Of a stretch of DNA of 43,342 nucleotides, positions 16,541 to 24,595 are shown one piece after another. Origin of the DNA: Oscillospiraceae bacterium (GTDB taxonomy: Bacteria; Bacillota; Clostridia; Oscillospirales; Ruminococcaceae). Under the pieces are notes generated by a model. The model was not told where the DNA came from and searched no databases. It worked only from the letters and a program-made list of their open reading frames with translations. The translations under genes and the position numbers were made by a program. Position 1 is the stretch's first letter. The number at the start of each line of letters is the position of its first letter. Location of the stretch: positions 1 to 43,342 of the forward strand of contig CAAGBS010000046.1 of assembly GCA_900768125.1 (NCBI GenBank), in the 5' to 3' direction.

Positions 16541-17233
16541 TTAATCAGCGACTGCTTTTCCCTCGCGTGCCAGCCGCTCGCGCTCCGCCTGCGGAAGCCT
16601 GAGATAGCTTGGCATGAGCGCTGCCGGGTCGATGAGTTCCCTGCCGCGCGCCGCATAGCACACGCCGCTTCCCCGCTGATAGCGCAGGATATAGGGCGCG
16701 AGTTCGTATTTCTCCTCGGTGGACTTATGCGCAAGTTCCGCGCCGTCCCCCGCTAGAATTATCCTGCCGGACATGCCGGAAAGTTCCTGCGAAAGCTCCT
16801 CAAGACGAATGGCGCGGTCATCGCACTGCCTTGTTATAACCCCGCCCTCGCTGCGGAATATCGCATTGTAAACCTGCCCGCAGCGCGCGTCCATGCAGCA
16901 TACTATCGTGCCGTCCGTGCCCTGAAAATTGTACGCGATGGCCTCCAGCGAGGATATCCCAACGCACTTCTTCCCCGCACCGTAGCACATTCCCTTGACT
17001 GTAGAAACGCCTATGCGAAGCCCGGTGAACGACCCCGGACCCACCGTCACTGCCGCCGCGTCCAGGTCGGAGATTTTCACGCCTGCGCATTTCAGCATGC
17101 TCTCAATCATCGGGAGAAGCGTCTGGGAATGCGTGTGCTTCGTGTTGAGAAACTGCTCGGCGATTATCCTGCCGTTGCTGTCCATAAGTGCGCAGCCCGC
17201 AGAAACTGCGGAGCTGTCTATGCCTAAAATCAT
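16541..17233 (-). CDS. tsaB: tRNA threonylcarbamoyladenosine biosynthesis protein TsaB
   Basis: This 230-residue protein starts MILGIDSSAVSAGCAL, the ASKHA-fold opening of TsaB, followed by HTHSQTLLPMI and AVTVGPGSFTGLRIGVSTVKG, both diagnostic. TsaB is the non-catalytic partner of TsaD and, with TsaE, forms the complex that transfers the threonylcarbamoyl group to A37 of ANN-decoding tRNAs (t6A). It sits 23 bp after tsaE, a common arrangement. The usual third neighbour, an RimI acetyltransferase or tsaD, is not here. Length is normal for the family. Confidence 0.93.
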   Translation of the reverse strand: MILGIDSSAVSAGCALMDSNGRIIAEQFLNTKHTHSQTLLPMIESMLKCAGVKISDLDAAAVTVGPGSFTGLRIGVSTVKGMCYGAGKKCVGISSLEAIAYNFQGTDGTIVCCMDARCGQVYNAIFRSEGGVITRQCDDRAIRLEELSQELSGMSGRIILAGDGAELAHKSTEEKYELAPYILRYQRGSGVCYAARGRELIDPAALMPSYLRLPQAERERLAREGKAVAD

Positions 17234-17256
17234 GTGGTCACTTCCCTTTCAGCCGC

Positions 17257-17910
17257 TCAGAGGTACTGCTTGTTGTCAAGCTCGTTCCAGTATGGCTTCA
17301 GACCGCGGCTTTCCATATAGCTTTCGAACGCGGCGCTGTTGTCGGCGGCGATACGCGGCTCAGTCCACAGCGCGCCGCAGCCCTCGCAGACGCGCACCGT
17401 TTCCCCGGTCTGCCTTACGGTCGCGCGGGAGACCTCGCTGCTTCCGCACAGCGGGCAGACGATATGTCCGCGCACCTTGATCCGCCGCTCGTTCTCGCCG
17501 GTCTTTTCAATGCTTATCTTCATTATCGTGCGGGTGCTGTCGCCGGAAAGCTCTTGTTCAAGTCCCTCGATGTTTTCGCTCCACTCGGCGGCGATTATCC
17601 CCCCGCGGTCGAGGTAATCAAGAAAGCCTATCGCGTAGAGGTCATCGTAGCTGTCGATACGGTACAGGTCGAAGTGGAACAGCGGGAGCCGTCCCTCGGT
17701 GTACTCGTTGACCAGCGCGAACGTCGGACTTGTCACCGGGTCGGTTATCCCGAGCGCCGCAGCAAGTCCCTTTGTGAACGTAGTCTTCCCCGCGCCCATG
17801 TCGCCCTCGTAGAGGATTATATCCCCCGCCCGAAGCTGGGTCGCTATCTCAGCCGAGATACGCGCGGTGTCCTCCGGGCTGCGGGAGATGTATTCAACGT
17901 ATTCTTCCAT
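17257..17910 (-). CDS. tsaE: TsaE ATPase of t6A synthesis with C-terminal zinc-ribbon extension
   Basis: Residues 1-145 are a standard TsaE P-loop ATPase: Walker A GDMGAGKTT (36-44), VTSPTFALVNEY, FHFDLYRI and AAEWSENI. TsaE normally ends near residue 150. This protein is 217 residues long and continues with a rubredoxin-like zinc ribbon, VCPLCGSSEV (Cys152 and Cys155) and VCEGCGALW (Cys175 and Cys178), then a 35-residue tail ending in KQYL. The frame is uninterrupted, so this is a genuine fusion or extension. The start codon overlaps the fhs stop codon (ATGA), indicating translational coupling. The added module could bind nucleic acid or a partner; its role is unknown. Confidence 0.92.
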   Translation of the reverse strand: MEEYVEYISRSPEDTARISAEIATQLRAGDIILYEGDMGAGKTTFTKGLAAALGITDPVTSPTFALVNEYTEGRLPLFHFDLYRIDSYDDLYAIGFLDYLDRGGIIAAEWSENIEGLEQELSGDSTRTIMKISIEKTGENERRIKVRGHIVCPLCGSSEVSRATVRQTGETVRVCEGCGALWTEPRIAADNSAAFESYMESRGLKPYWNELDNKQYL

Positions 17911-19580
17911 CAGAACAGACCGGTTATCTTTCCGTCAGCGTCAACGTCGATGTTGTCTGCGGCGGGAACCTTCGGCAATCCCGGCATTACCATTACATCG
18001 CCGGTGTAGACTACCACGAATCCCGCGCCTGCGGAAGCCCTGACATCGCTTACCGTTATGGTGAAATTCTCGGGCTTTCCGAGCTTAGCCGGGTCGTCGG
18101 ACAGCGAATACTGCGTCTTGGCAACGCATACAGGGACCTTGTCCAGCCCGAGCGCTTCTATCTCCTTCAGCGCCTTTGCCGCCTTGGAAGTGAACTCCAC
18201 GCCGTCCGCGCGGTAGATCTCCTTTGCGATGATATCCAGCTTCTCCCTGACGGTGAGCTTTTCGTCATACAGCGGCTTGTAACCGCTCTTTGTGCTCTCG
18301 ATGGTCTCAACGACTGCATTCGCAAGCTCGATTCCGCCCTCGCCGCCTTTGAGGAACACATCGGAGAACGCCACCTTTGCGCCGTGCTCCTCGCAGTACT
18401 TCTTTACTGCGGCTATCTCAGCGTCGGTGTCGGTGTAGAAATGGTTTATCGCAACAACGACCGGAACGCCGAACTTTTTCAGGTTCTCGATATGAACGCC
18501 GAGGTTGACTATGCCCTTTTCCAGCGCTTCAACGTTCTCCTTGGTGAGGTCGGGCTTCGCTACGCCGCCGTTGTACTTAAGCGCGCGGATAGTCGCGACA
18601 AGCACGGTGCAGTCGGGCTTCAGCCCCGCATAGCGGCACTTGATGTCGAAGAACTTCTCAGCGCCGAGGTCGGAGCCGAATCCTGCTTCAGTGATGGTGT
18701 AGTCGGCAAGCTTCATCGCGAGCTTTGTCGCTCTCACGGAGTTGCAGCCGTGTGCGATATTCGCGAACGGACCGCCGTGTATCAGCGCGGGATTGCCCTC
18801 CAGCGTCTGGACGAGGTTCGGATTTATCGCGTCCTTTAACAGAGCGGTCATTGCGCCGACTGCCTTTAAATCGCGGGCGTAGACCGGCTCGCCGGAATAT
18901 GTGAAAGCCACCAGGATATTGCCCAGGCGCTTTTTGAGGTCCTCAAGGTCGGCCGCAAGGCAGAGAATAGCCATTATCTCGCTGGCAACGGTTATCTGGA
19001 AATGATCCTCGCGGGGAATGCCGTTCACCTTGCCGCCCATTCCGATGACGATATTGCGGAGCGCTCTGTCGTTCATGTCCAGCACGCGCTTGAAAAGTAT
19101 CCTGCGGACGTCTATCCCCAGCGCGTTGCCCTGCTGGATATGGTTATCCATTAGCGCTGCGAGCAGATTGTTTGCCGCTGTAATGGCGTGCATATCGCCG
19201 GTGAAGTGCAGGTTGATGTCCTCCATCGGGACTACCTGAGCGTATCCGCCGCCGGCAGCGCCGCCCTTGATCCCGAACACCGGACCGAGGGACGGCTCGC
19301 GCAGTGCGAGTATCGCTTTTCTTCCGATCTTGTTCATCGCTTCGCACAGACCTACCGACGTGGTGGTCTTGCCCTCGCCCGCAGGGGTGGGGTTGATGGC
19401 GGTGACGAGTATCAGCTTGCCGTCCGGCTTGTCTGCAAGGCGGTCGAAAAGCTTCTGGTTCAGCTTTGCCTTGTAGTGGCCGTACTGCTCTACTTCGTCC
19501 TCCTCAATGCCGAGGTTTGCGGCTATCTCGCCGATCTTCTTCATCTTCGCCTGCTGTGCGATCTCGATATCTGTAAGCAT
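17910..19580 (-). CDS. fhs: Formate-tetrahydrofolate ligase
   Basis: The 556-residue length is typical of Fhs (10-formyl-THF synthetase), which joins formate to tetrahydrofolate with ATP to supply one-carbon units for purines and, in acetogens, the Wood-Ljungdahl methyl branch. Motifs visible include the P-loop INPTPAGEGKTTTSVGL, REPSLGPVFGIKGGAAGGGY, the LHFTGDMHAITAANNLL segment and EAGFGSDLGAEKFFDIKCR. It begins 18 bp after the parC stop and overlaps tsaE by four bases, so it is part of the long minus-strand operon. Nothing else for the Wood-Ljungdahl pathway is nearby. Confidence 0.97.
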   Translation of the reverse strand: MLTDIEIAQQAKMKKIGEIAANLGIEEDEVEQYGHYKAKLNQKLFDRLADKPDGKLILVTAINPTPAGEGKTTTSVGLCEAMNKIGRKAILALREPSLGPVFGIKGGAAGGGYAQVVPMEDINLHFTGDMHAITAANNLLAALMDNHIQQGNALGIDVRRILFKRVLDMNDRALRNIVIGMGGKVNGIPREDHFQITVASEIMAILCLAADLEDLKKRLGNILVAFTYSGEPVYARDLKAVGAMTALLKDAINPNLVQTLEGNPALIHGGPFANIAHGCNSVRATKLAMKLADYTITEAGFGSDLGAEKFFDIKCRYAGLKPDCTVLVATIRALKYNGGVAKPDLTKENVEALEKGIVNLGVHIENLKKFGVPVVVAINHFYTDTDAEIAAVKKYCEEHGAKVAFSDVFLKGGEGGIELANAVVETIESTKSGYKPLYDEKLTVREKLDIIAKEIYRADGVEFTSKAAKALKEIEALGLDKVPVCVAKTQYSLSDDPAKLGKPENFTITVSDVRASAGAGFVVVYTGDVMVMPGLPKVPAADNIDVDADGKITGLF

Positions 19581-19598
19581 TCTTTTGTCCTCCGTATT

Positions 19599-21833
19599 TT
19601 ACATTAAAGTCAGCTGTGTTATATCTTCGTCAGTTGCGGTACCCGCCGAGGGTATTGACTTTATGCGCAGCGCTTCGATATCCTTAACGCCACTCTTTTC
19701 CGCGGGATAAGCCCACGCAAGTTCCGCCTTTGTCAGGCGCATCACCTGCACACCCTGGGTATCGCGCGCAGCCTTGGGAAGCACCAGCGCGGTATTGAAC
19801 ACCAGCGCCTTTCCGGCGGTGGAGCGCAGCACGAAATCCGAATCCTGCTTTATCAGGAACATTCCCACAAGTCCCGAAAGATCGGAATACGCACCGGAAA
19901 GTTTGCGGCGCTTGGTCTTCGTTTCATAGCTGGAAAGCGGTACTTTCGCGCACTTGCCGTTGCTGTAGAACGTAACGAGAGTCTCGCTGTAGTCCTCCGT
20001 CACCGCCATGAAAACTATGCTCTCACCGTCGTCAAATCCCAGCTTCGCGGGGATATAGTCGCCCATCACGCTCGCCTTTGTTTCGTCAAAGTCGGTGCAG
20101 CGGGTCTTGTAAACCTGGTGCCTGTCCGTGAAGAACAGCAGTTCTGCACCGCCGTTCACCTCGCCCGACCAGATTATCTCATCGTTCTCTTTCAGCTTGT
20201 GCTGATTGCTCATTCTCAGGGACTGCGGCGTTATCTTCTTGAAATATCCCTCACGGGTAAAGAAGATGTTCACCGGACCCAGCTTCACCGGCTCCTCCGC
20301 AATGTCCGCAGATTCCTCCACATCGTAGAGGAACATCGTGCGGCGGGGCTGACCGTACTTCTTGGAGATGTCCCGCAGCTCGTCTATTATCAGTTTGTTG
20401 ACGCGCTTTTCATTGCCGAGGATATCCTCCATGTCGGCGATTTCCTTTTCGAGGTCGGCGGTCTCCTGCGTGCGTTTGAGAATGTACTCGCGGTTGATGT
20501 GGCGCAGCTTTATTTCCGCAACGTACTCAGCCTGCACCTCGTCTATTCCGAAGCCTATCATCAGGTTGGGGACTACTTCGGATTCCTCGTCGGTCTCGCG
20601 GATAAGCTTTATCGCGTAGTCGATGTCAAGAAGTATCTTTTTCAGACCGTTCAGCAGGTGGAGTTTCTCTTTCTTCTTTTTGAGGTCGAAAGCCACTCGG
20701 CGCTTTACGCACTCACGGCGGAATGTCGTCCACTCGCCCAGTATCTCGTAAACGCCCATAACGCGCGGGGATCCGTTTATCAGCACGTTGAAGTTGCAGT
20801 TGAAATTATCCTGTAACGGCGTCAGCCTGAACAGCTTGTTCATCACTGCGTCCGGGTCCTGCCCTTTTTTCAGGTCGAACGCCAGCCGCAGACCGGAAAG
20901 GTCGGTCTCATCGCGGACGTCTGATATTTCTTTCAGCTTGCCGTCCTTTACGAGGTCTACCACCTTGTCGATTATCGCTTCTATTGTTGTCGTGGGCGGT
21001 ATCTGCGTGACTTCGATACAGCGCGCGTCCGGGTCGTAATTGTATACCGCGCGCACCCTTACTGCGCCTGTTCCGGTGCGGTATATCTTGTTCATCTCGG
21101 CTTCATCGTAGACGATGTAGCCGCCGCCGGGGAAGTCCGGCCCTTTCAGCGTGGAAAGCGCGTCATGCTCCGGGTCTTTCATCAGCGCGATGGTGGTCTC
21201 GCAGATCTCGCTGAGGTTGAACGAACAGATGTTGCTTGCCATGGATACGGCAAGTCCGAAATTGCTGTTGACCAGCACCGCCGGGTATCTCACCGGGAAA
21301 AGGCTCGGCTCCAGCATGGTGTTGTCGTAGTTCGGCACCATGTCTACCGCTTCCTTGTCTATCTCGGCGAAAAGCTCGGCGCTTATCGGCTCCAGCTTTG
21401 CTTCGGTGTATCGCGAAGCCGCGTAAGCCATGTCGCGGGAATACGCCTTGCCGAAGTTTCCCTTGCTGTCAACGTATGGATGGAGAAGCGCTTCGTTTCC
21501 CCGCGCCAGTCTTACCATCGTTTCGTAGATGGCGGCGTCGCCGTGGGGATTCAGCCGCATGGTCTGACCAACGATGTTCGCGGACTTGGTGCGGTTTCCG
21601 GTCAGCAGACCCATCTTGTACATAGTATACAGCAGCTTGCGGTGAGAGGGCTTGAAGCCGTCTATCTCCGGCAGCGCACGGCTGACTATAACGCTCATCG
21701 CATAGGGCATGTAGTTCTCCTCGAGGGTGCTTACTATGTCCTTCTGCTCGACTATTCCGCTGCCCTCGATGTACGCCCCGGCTATCGGGGAGCTGAACTT
21801 CCTGGGCTGCTTCTTTGGAGTGTTTTTCTTCAA
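19599..21833 (-). CDS. parC: Type IIA topoisomerase subunit A (ParC/GyrA-like)
   Basis: This 744-residue protein breaks and rejoins DNA as the A subunit of a type IIA topoisomerase. An N-terminal extension of about 30 basic residues precedes the breakage-reunion domain. Landmarks are YMPYAMSVIVSRALPEIDG (41-59), KPSHRKLLYTM, the quinolone-region stretch NPHGDAAIYETMVRL and the catalytic tyrosine Y142 in AASRYTEAKL. The C-terminal third is a short beta-pinwheel and lacks the GyrA-box consensus QRRGGKG, favouring a decatenase (topoisomerase IV-like) over a gyrase. It lies 23 bp after the B subunit gene. It is divergent from housekeeping gyrase, so the symbol is provisional. Confidence 0.88.
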   Translation of the reverse strand: MKKNTPKKQPRKFSSPIAGAYIEGSGIVEQKDIVSTLEENYMPYAMSVIVSRALPEIDGFKPSHRKLLYTMYKMGLLTGNRTKSANIVGQTMRLNPHGDAAIYETMVRLARGNEALLHPYVDSKGNFGKAYSRDMAYAASRYTEAKLEPISAELFAEIDKEAVDMVPNYDNTMLEPSLFPVRYPAVLVNSNFGLAVSMASNICSFNLSEICETTIALMKDPEHDALSTLKGPDFPGGGYIVYDEAEMNKIYRTGTGAVRVRAVYNYDPDARCIEVTQIPPTTTIEAIIDKVVDLVKDGKLKEISDVRDETDLSGLRLAFDLKKGQDPDAVMNKLFRLTPLQDNFNCNFNVLINGSPRVMGVYEILGEWTTFRRECVKRRVAFDLKKKKEKLHLLNGLKKILLDIDYAIKLIRETDEESEVVPNLMIGFGIDEVQAEYVAEIKLRHINREYILKRTQETADLEKEIADMEDILGNEKRVNKLIIDELRDISKKYGQPRRTMFLYDVEESADIAEEPVKLGPVNIFFTREGYFKKITPQSLRMSNQHKLKENDEIIWSGEVNGGAELLFFTDRHQVYKTRCTDFDETKASVMGDYIPAKLGFDDGESIVFMAVTEDYSETLVTFYSNGKCAKVPLSSYETKTKRRKLSGAYSDLSGLVGMFLIKQDSDFVLRSTAGKALVFNTALVLPKAARDTQGVQVMRLTKAELAWAYPAEKSGVKDIEALRIKSIPSAGTATDEDITQLTLM

Positions 21834-21856
21834 ATCTATCTTCCTTTATCGTGGAA

Positions 21857-23842
21857 TTAACTGATATCAGCGGCGGCAAGGTACCTGCTGCCGTTTTCCC
21901 TGATGAATCTTTTTCGTCCCTCGAGGTCGTTGCCCAAGAGCACATCGAACATCTCGCGGGTTGCTTCAACATCGGTGGGATTTACCTTTATCAGGCGGCG
22001 CGTGTCGGGATTCATGGTGGTAAGGCTCATCATGTCCGGATCGTTCTCACCGAGACCTTTGCTTCGCTGGATAGTGTACTTCGCGTCGCCTATCATGCCG
22101 AGTATCTTGGTCTTTTCCGGCTCGGTGTAGGCAAAGTAGGTGCGCTCCCTGGTGGTTATCTCGTACAGCGGGGATTCCGCGATATAGACGTACCCCTTTT
22201 CGATGAGCGTGGGGCAAAGCTCCTGTATCATCGTGAGTATCAGCGTGCGTATCTGGAATCCGTCCTCGTCGGCATCGGTGCAGATGACGATCTTGTTCCA
22301 GCGCAGATTGTCGAGGTTGAACGTTGAAAGCTGCTTGTTCGCCTTGGTCTTTACCTCAACGCCGCAGCCCAGCACCTTGATGAGATTTGTGATTATCTCG
22401 CTCTTGAATATCTTGTCGTAGCTTGCTTTCAGGCAGTTCAGTATCTTACCGCGCACCGGAATGACCGCCTGGAACTCAGCATCCCTGGCAAGCTTTACCG
22501 AACCCAGCGCCGAATCGCCCTCCACGATGTAGACTTCGCGGCGGGAAACGTCCTTGCTGCGGCAGTCTACGAACTTATCTATGCGGTTGGTGAGGTCTAT
22601 CGAACCGGTGAGCTTCTGGAGCGTACTCTGGCGCACCTTGTCGGCGTTCTCGCGGGAGCGCTTGTTTATCAGCACCTGTGTGCCTATCTTCACGGCTTCG
22701 TCCGGGTTTTCAAGGAAGTATACCTCCAGCTGATGCTTCAGCCACTCGGTCATCGCCTCGGTGATGAACTCGTTCGTTACCGCCTTCTTCGTCTGGTTTT
22801 CGTAGCTTGCCTGGGTCGAGAAATTGTTGGAGATGAACACCAGACAGTCCTCGATATCCTCCCACTTTATGCTCTTTTCGCCCTTGTTGTACTTATTGCC
22901 GTTTTTCAGATACCCGTCTATCTGCGACAGGAACGCTTTCTGGAGCGCTTTCTGCGGGCTTCCGCCGTGCTCCAGCCAGCTTGAGTTGTGGTAGTGCTCG
23001 ATGAACTGCACTTCCTTGCTGAACGTGAACGCAACGTTCATTTTCAGCTTGTATTCGTCCTTGTCCTCGCGGTCGCGGCCCTGGCGCTCGGCGGTCCAGT
23101 GTTGGGGAGTGGTCAGCGACTTCTCGCCGACTACTTCCAGCAGGTAATCGCTGATACCGTTCTCATAACAGAATATCTGCTCTGTGAAAGTGCCGTCCTC
23201 GTGCTCGTTTTTCAGCACAAGTTCCACGCCGTCGTTGACTACAGCCTGCCTGCGGAGGATATCCGCCAGGTAGTCCGCGCCGATGTCGATATCGGTGAAT
23301 ACTTCAAGGTCTGGCTTCCAGTGTATCTTCGTGCCGGTTGTGCCGTCCCCGCGGGACTTCTTGAATCCGCGCTCGTCCTGGGTGACGTTGAAGCCCTTTT
23401 CGAACCGCAGCGAGTAGTTCCACTGCCCGCGATGGCTCTCTACCTCCATATATTCGCTGGAGAACTGCGTAGCGCACAGACCCAGACCGTTCAGTCCCAG
23501 CGCGAACGAGTAGTTTCCGCCGGAGTTGTTGTTGTACTTGCTTCCCGCGTACAGCGTGCAGAACGCAAGCTCCCAGTTGTATTTATCCTCTGATTTGTTG
23601 AAATCTATCGGGATACCTCTGCCGAAGTCCTCGACAGTTATCGACTTATCCTCGTGAAGCGTGATTATTATGCGCTTTCCGTAGCCCTCGCGCGCCTCGT
23701 CTATCGAGTTCGAGATAATTTCGAACACCGAGTGGCGGCAGCCGTCCACGCTGTCCGAGCCGAAAATTACGCCCGGGCGCAGCCGCACCTGGTCAGGACC
23801 CTTCAGCGATACAAGGTCGTTGTAGTTGTTTTCCTTTGGCAT
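21857..23842 (-). CDS. parE: Type IIA topoisomerase subunit B (ParE/GyrB-like)
   Basis: This 661-residue ATPase subunit has the GHKL fold: Glu41 and Asn45 in FEIISNSIDEA, Asp72 and the glycine motif in VEDFGRGIP, and a second glycine motif in ALGLNGLGL. The TOPRIM domain follows with the acidic EGDSALGSVK (Glu441) and CTDADEDGF (Asp523, Asp525, Asp527), and PVRGKILN. Standard GyrB/ParE reads EGDSAGGSA and DADVDGAHI, so the motifs are intact but divergent. The protein is longer than typical ParE in the transducer region. It is first in the operon, after a promoter at 23905-23933. ATP-driven strand passage and decatenation with the next gene product is inferred. Confidence 0.88.
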   Translation of the reverse strand: MPKENNYNDLVSLKGPDQVRLRPGVIFGSDSVDGCRHSVFEIISNSIDEAREGYGKRIIITLHEDKSITVEDFGRGIPIDFNKSEDKYNWELAFCTLYAGSKYNNNSGGNYSFALGLNGLGLCATQFSSEYMEVESHRGQWNYSLRFEKGFNVTQDERGFKKSRGDGTTGTKIHWKPDLEVFTDIDIGADYLADILRRQAVVNDGVELVLKNEHEDGTFTEQIFCYENGISDYLLEVVGEKSLTTPQHWTAERQGRDREDKDEYKLKMNVAFTFSKEVQFIEHYHNSSWLEHGGSPQKALQKAFLSQIDGYLKNGNKYNKGEKSIKWEDIEDCLVFISNNFSTQASYENQTKKAVTNEFITEAMTEWLKHQLEVYFLENPDEAVKIGTQVLINKRSRENADKVRQSTLQKLTGSIDLTNRIDKFVDCRSKDVSRREVYIVEGDSALGSVKLARDAEFQAVIPVRGKILNCLKASYDKIFKSEIITNLIKVLGCGVEVKTKANKQLSTFNLDNLRWNKIVICTDADEDGFQIRTLILTMIQELCPTLIEKGYVYIAESPLYEITTRERTYFAYTEPEKTKILGMIGDAKYTIQRSKGLGENDPDMMSLTTMNPDTRRLIKVNPTDVEATREMFDVLLGNDLEGRKRFIRENGSRYLAAADIS

Positions 23843-23904
23843 TTATGCATCTCCTGTTTACAGCGGTAAGCCGAATATGGGCATAAAACCGCATTATCAT
23901 TTTT

Positions 23905-23933
23905 AGTATATCACAGTTTGAAAAAAAATGCAA
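23905..23933 (-). promoter_or_regulatory. Sigma-A promoter of the parE-parC-fhs-tsaE-tsaB operon
   Basis: TTGCAT (23933-23928), 17-bp spacer, TATACT (23910-23905) on the minus strand; about 60 bp of leader before parE. Confidence 0.7.
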
Positions 23934-23997
23934 TACTTTTCTGACGCATTAGCAATGCAGTGCGAAAATACGGAGTATAATTCCACACAAAACAGAA

Positions 23998-24024
23998 ATG
24001 CCGCCCCGAAAAACGGGACGGCAT
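23998..24024 (-). terminator. Terminator of the zinc-ribbon microprotein gene
   Basis: ATGCCGCCCCG/CGGGACGGCAT forms an 11-bp stem with one G-U pair and a five-base loop, followed on the minus strand by TTCTGTTTTG. It lies 17 bp after the stop codon at 24042. Confidence 0.8.
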
Positions 24025-24041
24025 AACTATCGGCATATCCT

Positions 24042-24164
24042 TTAGTAAGGGCGGCGATTCTTGCATTCCTTGCAGTACAGGTCGCAGTTATAGTTAGTTG
24101 TGTGGCAACGTGGGCAGATCCAGTATTGAGAACTTGCCATCATGATTCTTCTGAATTTAGACAT
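24042..24164 (-). CDS. 40-residue zinc-ribbon microprotein
   Basis: A short gene starts with ATG at 24164 after a GGAGGT box seven bases upstream and ends at 24042, followed at once by a terminator. The product is 40 residues: a basic N terminus (MSKFRRIMMASSQYW), then ICPRCHTTNYNCDLYCKECK and NRRPY. The two Cys pairs CPRC and CKEC, 14 residues apart, make a treble-clef or zinc-ribbon knuckle. It has its own consensus-like promoter, divergent from the XRE regulator gene and overlapping the regulator's candidate operator. No function can be assigned; the gene is credible because start signal, promoter and terminator all fit. Confidence 0.75.
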   Translation of the reverse strand: MSKFRRIMMASSQYWICPRCHTTNYNCDLYCKECKNRRPY

Positions 24165-24189
24165 AATATTACCTCCAAGATTTAATTTT

Positions 24190-24260
24190 TGCACCTATAC
24201 AGGTGCATGATTATTATAGCACAACCTTATAATAAAATCAAGCACTTTTGCACCTATACA
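24190..24260. promoter_or_regulatory. Divergent promoter region with palindromic operator
   Basis: A perfect 7-bp inverted repeat TGCACCT-ATAC-AGGTGCA (24190-24207) lies next to a second partial copy, TTTTGCACCTATACA (24246-24260). Between them is a minus-strand promoter, TTGATT (24241-24236), 17 bp, TATAAT (24218-24213), for the zinc-ribbon gene, and a plus-strand TATAAT (24228-24233) for the XRE gene with a weak -35. One repeat flanks each promoter, as expected for control by the adjacent XRE protein. Confidence 0.65.
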
Positions 24261-24292
24261 AGAACAAAAATCAAAGGAGGATTTTAGCGAAA

Positions 24293-24595
24293 ATGAACAA
24301 AAAAGTCGAAACGCTCATCGGTAACAATATCCGTAAGATTCGTGAAGAAAAAGGGTTAACGCAGGAACAGGTCTCCAGCAGGCTCCAGGTCTGCGGCTGC
24401 GACATAACGCGGAGCGCTTACGCTAAAATTGAGGTCGGGCAGCGCCATCTTTACCCTGACGAAATAATTCTGCTCAAAGCAATATTAAAAACAACATATG
24501 ACGAAATATTCACCCTCGGCTGCGAAATGGACATTGACAACTACAGTGCCATCAACTATAATAGTACTATAAACCCAAAGGAGACACAAATATGA
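24293..24595 (+). CDS. XRE-family helix-turn-helix regulator
   Basis: The 100-residue protein begins at ATG 24293, twelve bases after AAAGGAGG; an upstream TTG at 24248 would place the start inside the operator repeat and is unlikely. The HTH runs GNNIRKIREEKGLTQEQVSSRL, then ITRSAYAKIEVGQRHLYPDEI and LKAILKTTYDEIF, a classic XRE/HTH_3 fold. The last 25 residues are polar and rich in Asn. It probably represses its own promoter and that of the divergent zinc-ribbon gene through the TGCACCT repeats. Its stop overlaps the start of the HAD phosphatase gene (ATGA), so the two are translationally coupled. Confidence 0.9.
   Translation: MNKKVETLIGNNIRKIREEKGLTQEQVSSRLQVCGCDITRSAYAKIEVGQRHLYPDEIILLKAILKTTYDEIFTLGCEMDIDNYSAINYNSTINPKETQI

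Noticed and set aside
17910..19580. Evidence for a Wood-Ljungdahl pathway from fhs
   Set aside because: fhs alone is widespread for purine synthesis in non-acetogenic Clostridia, and no other pathway gene is in the window.
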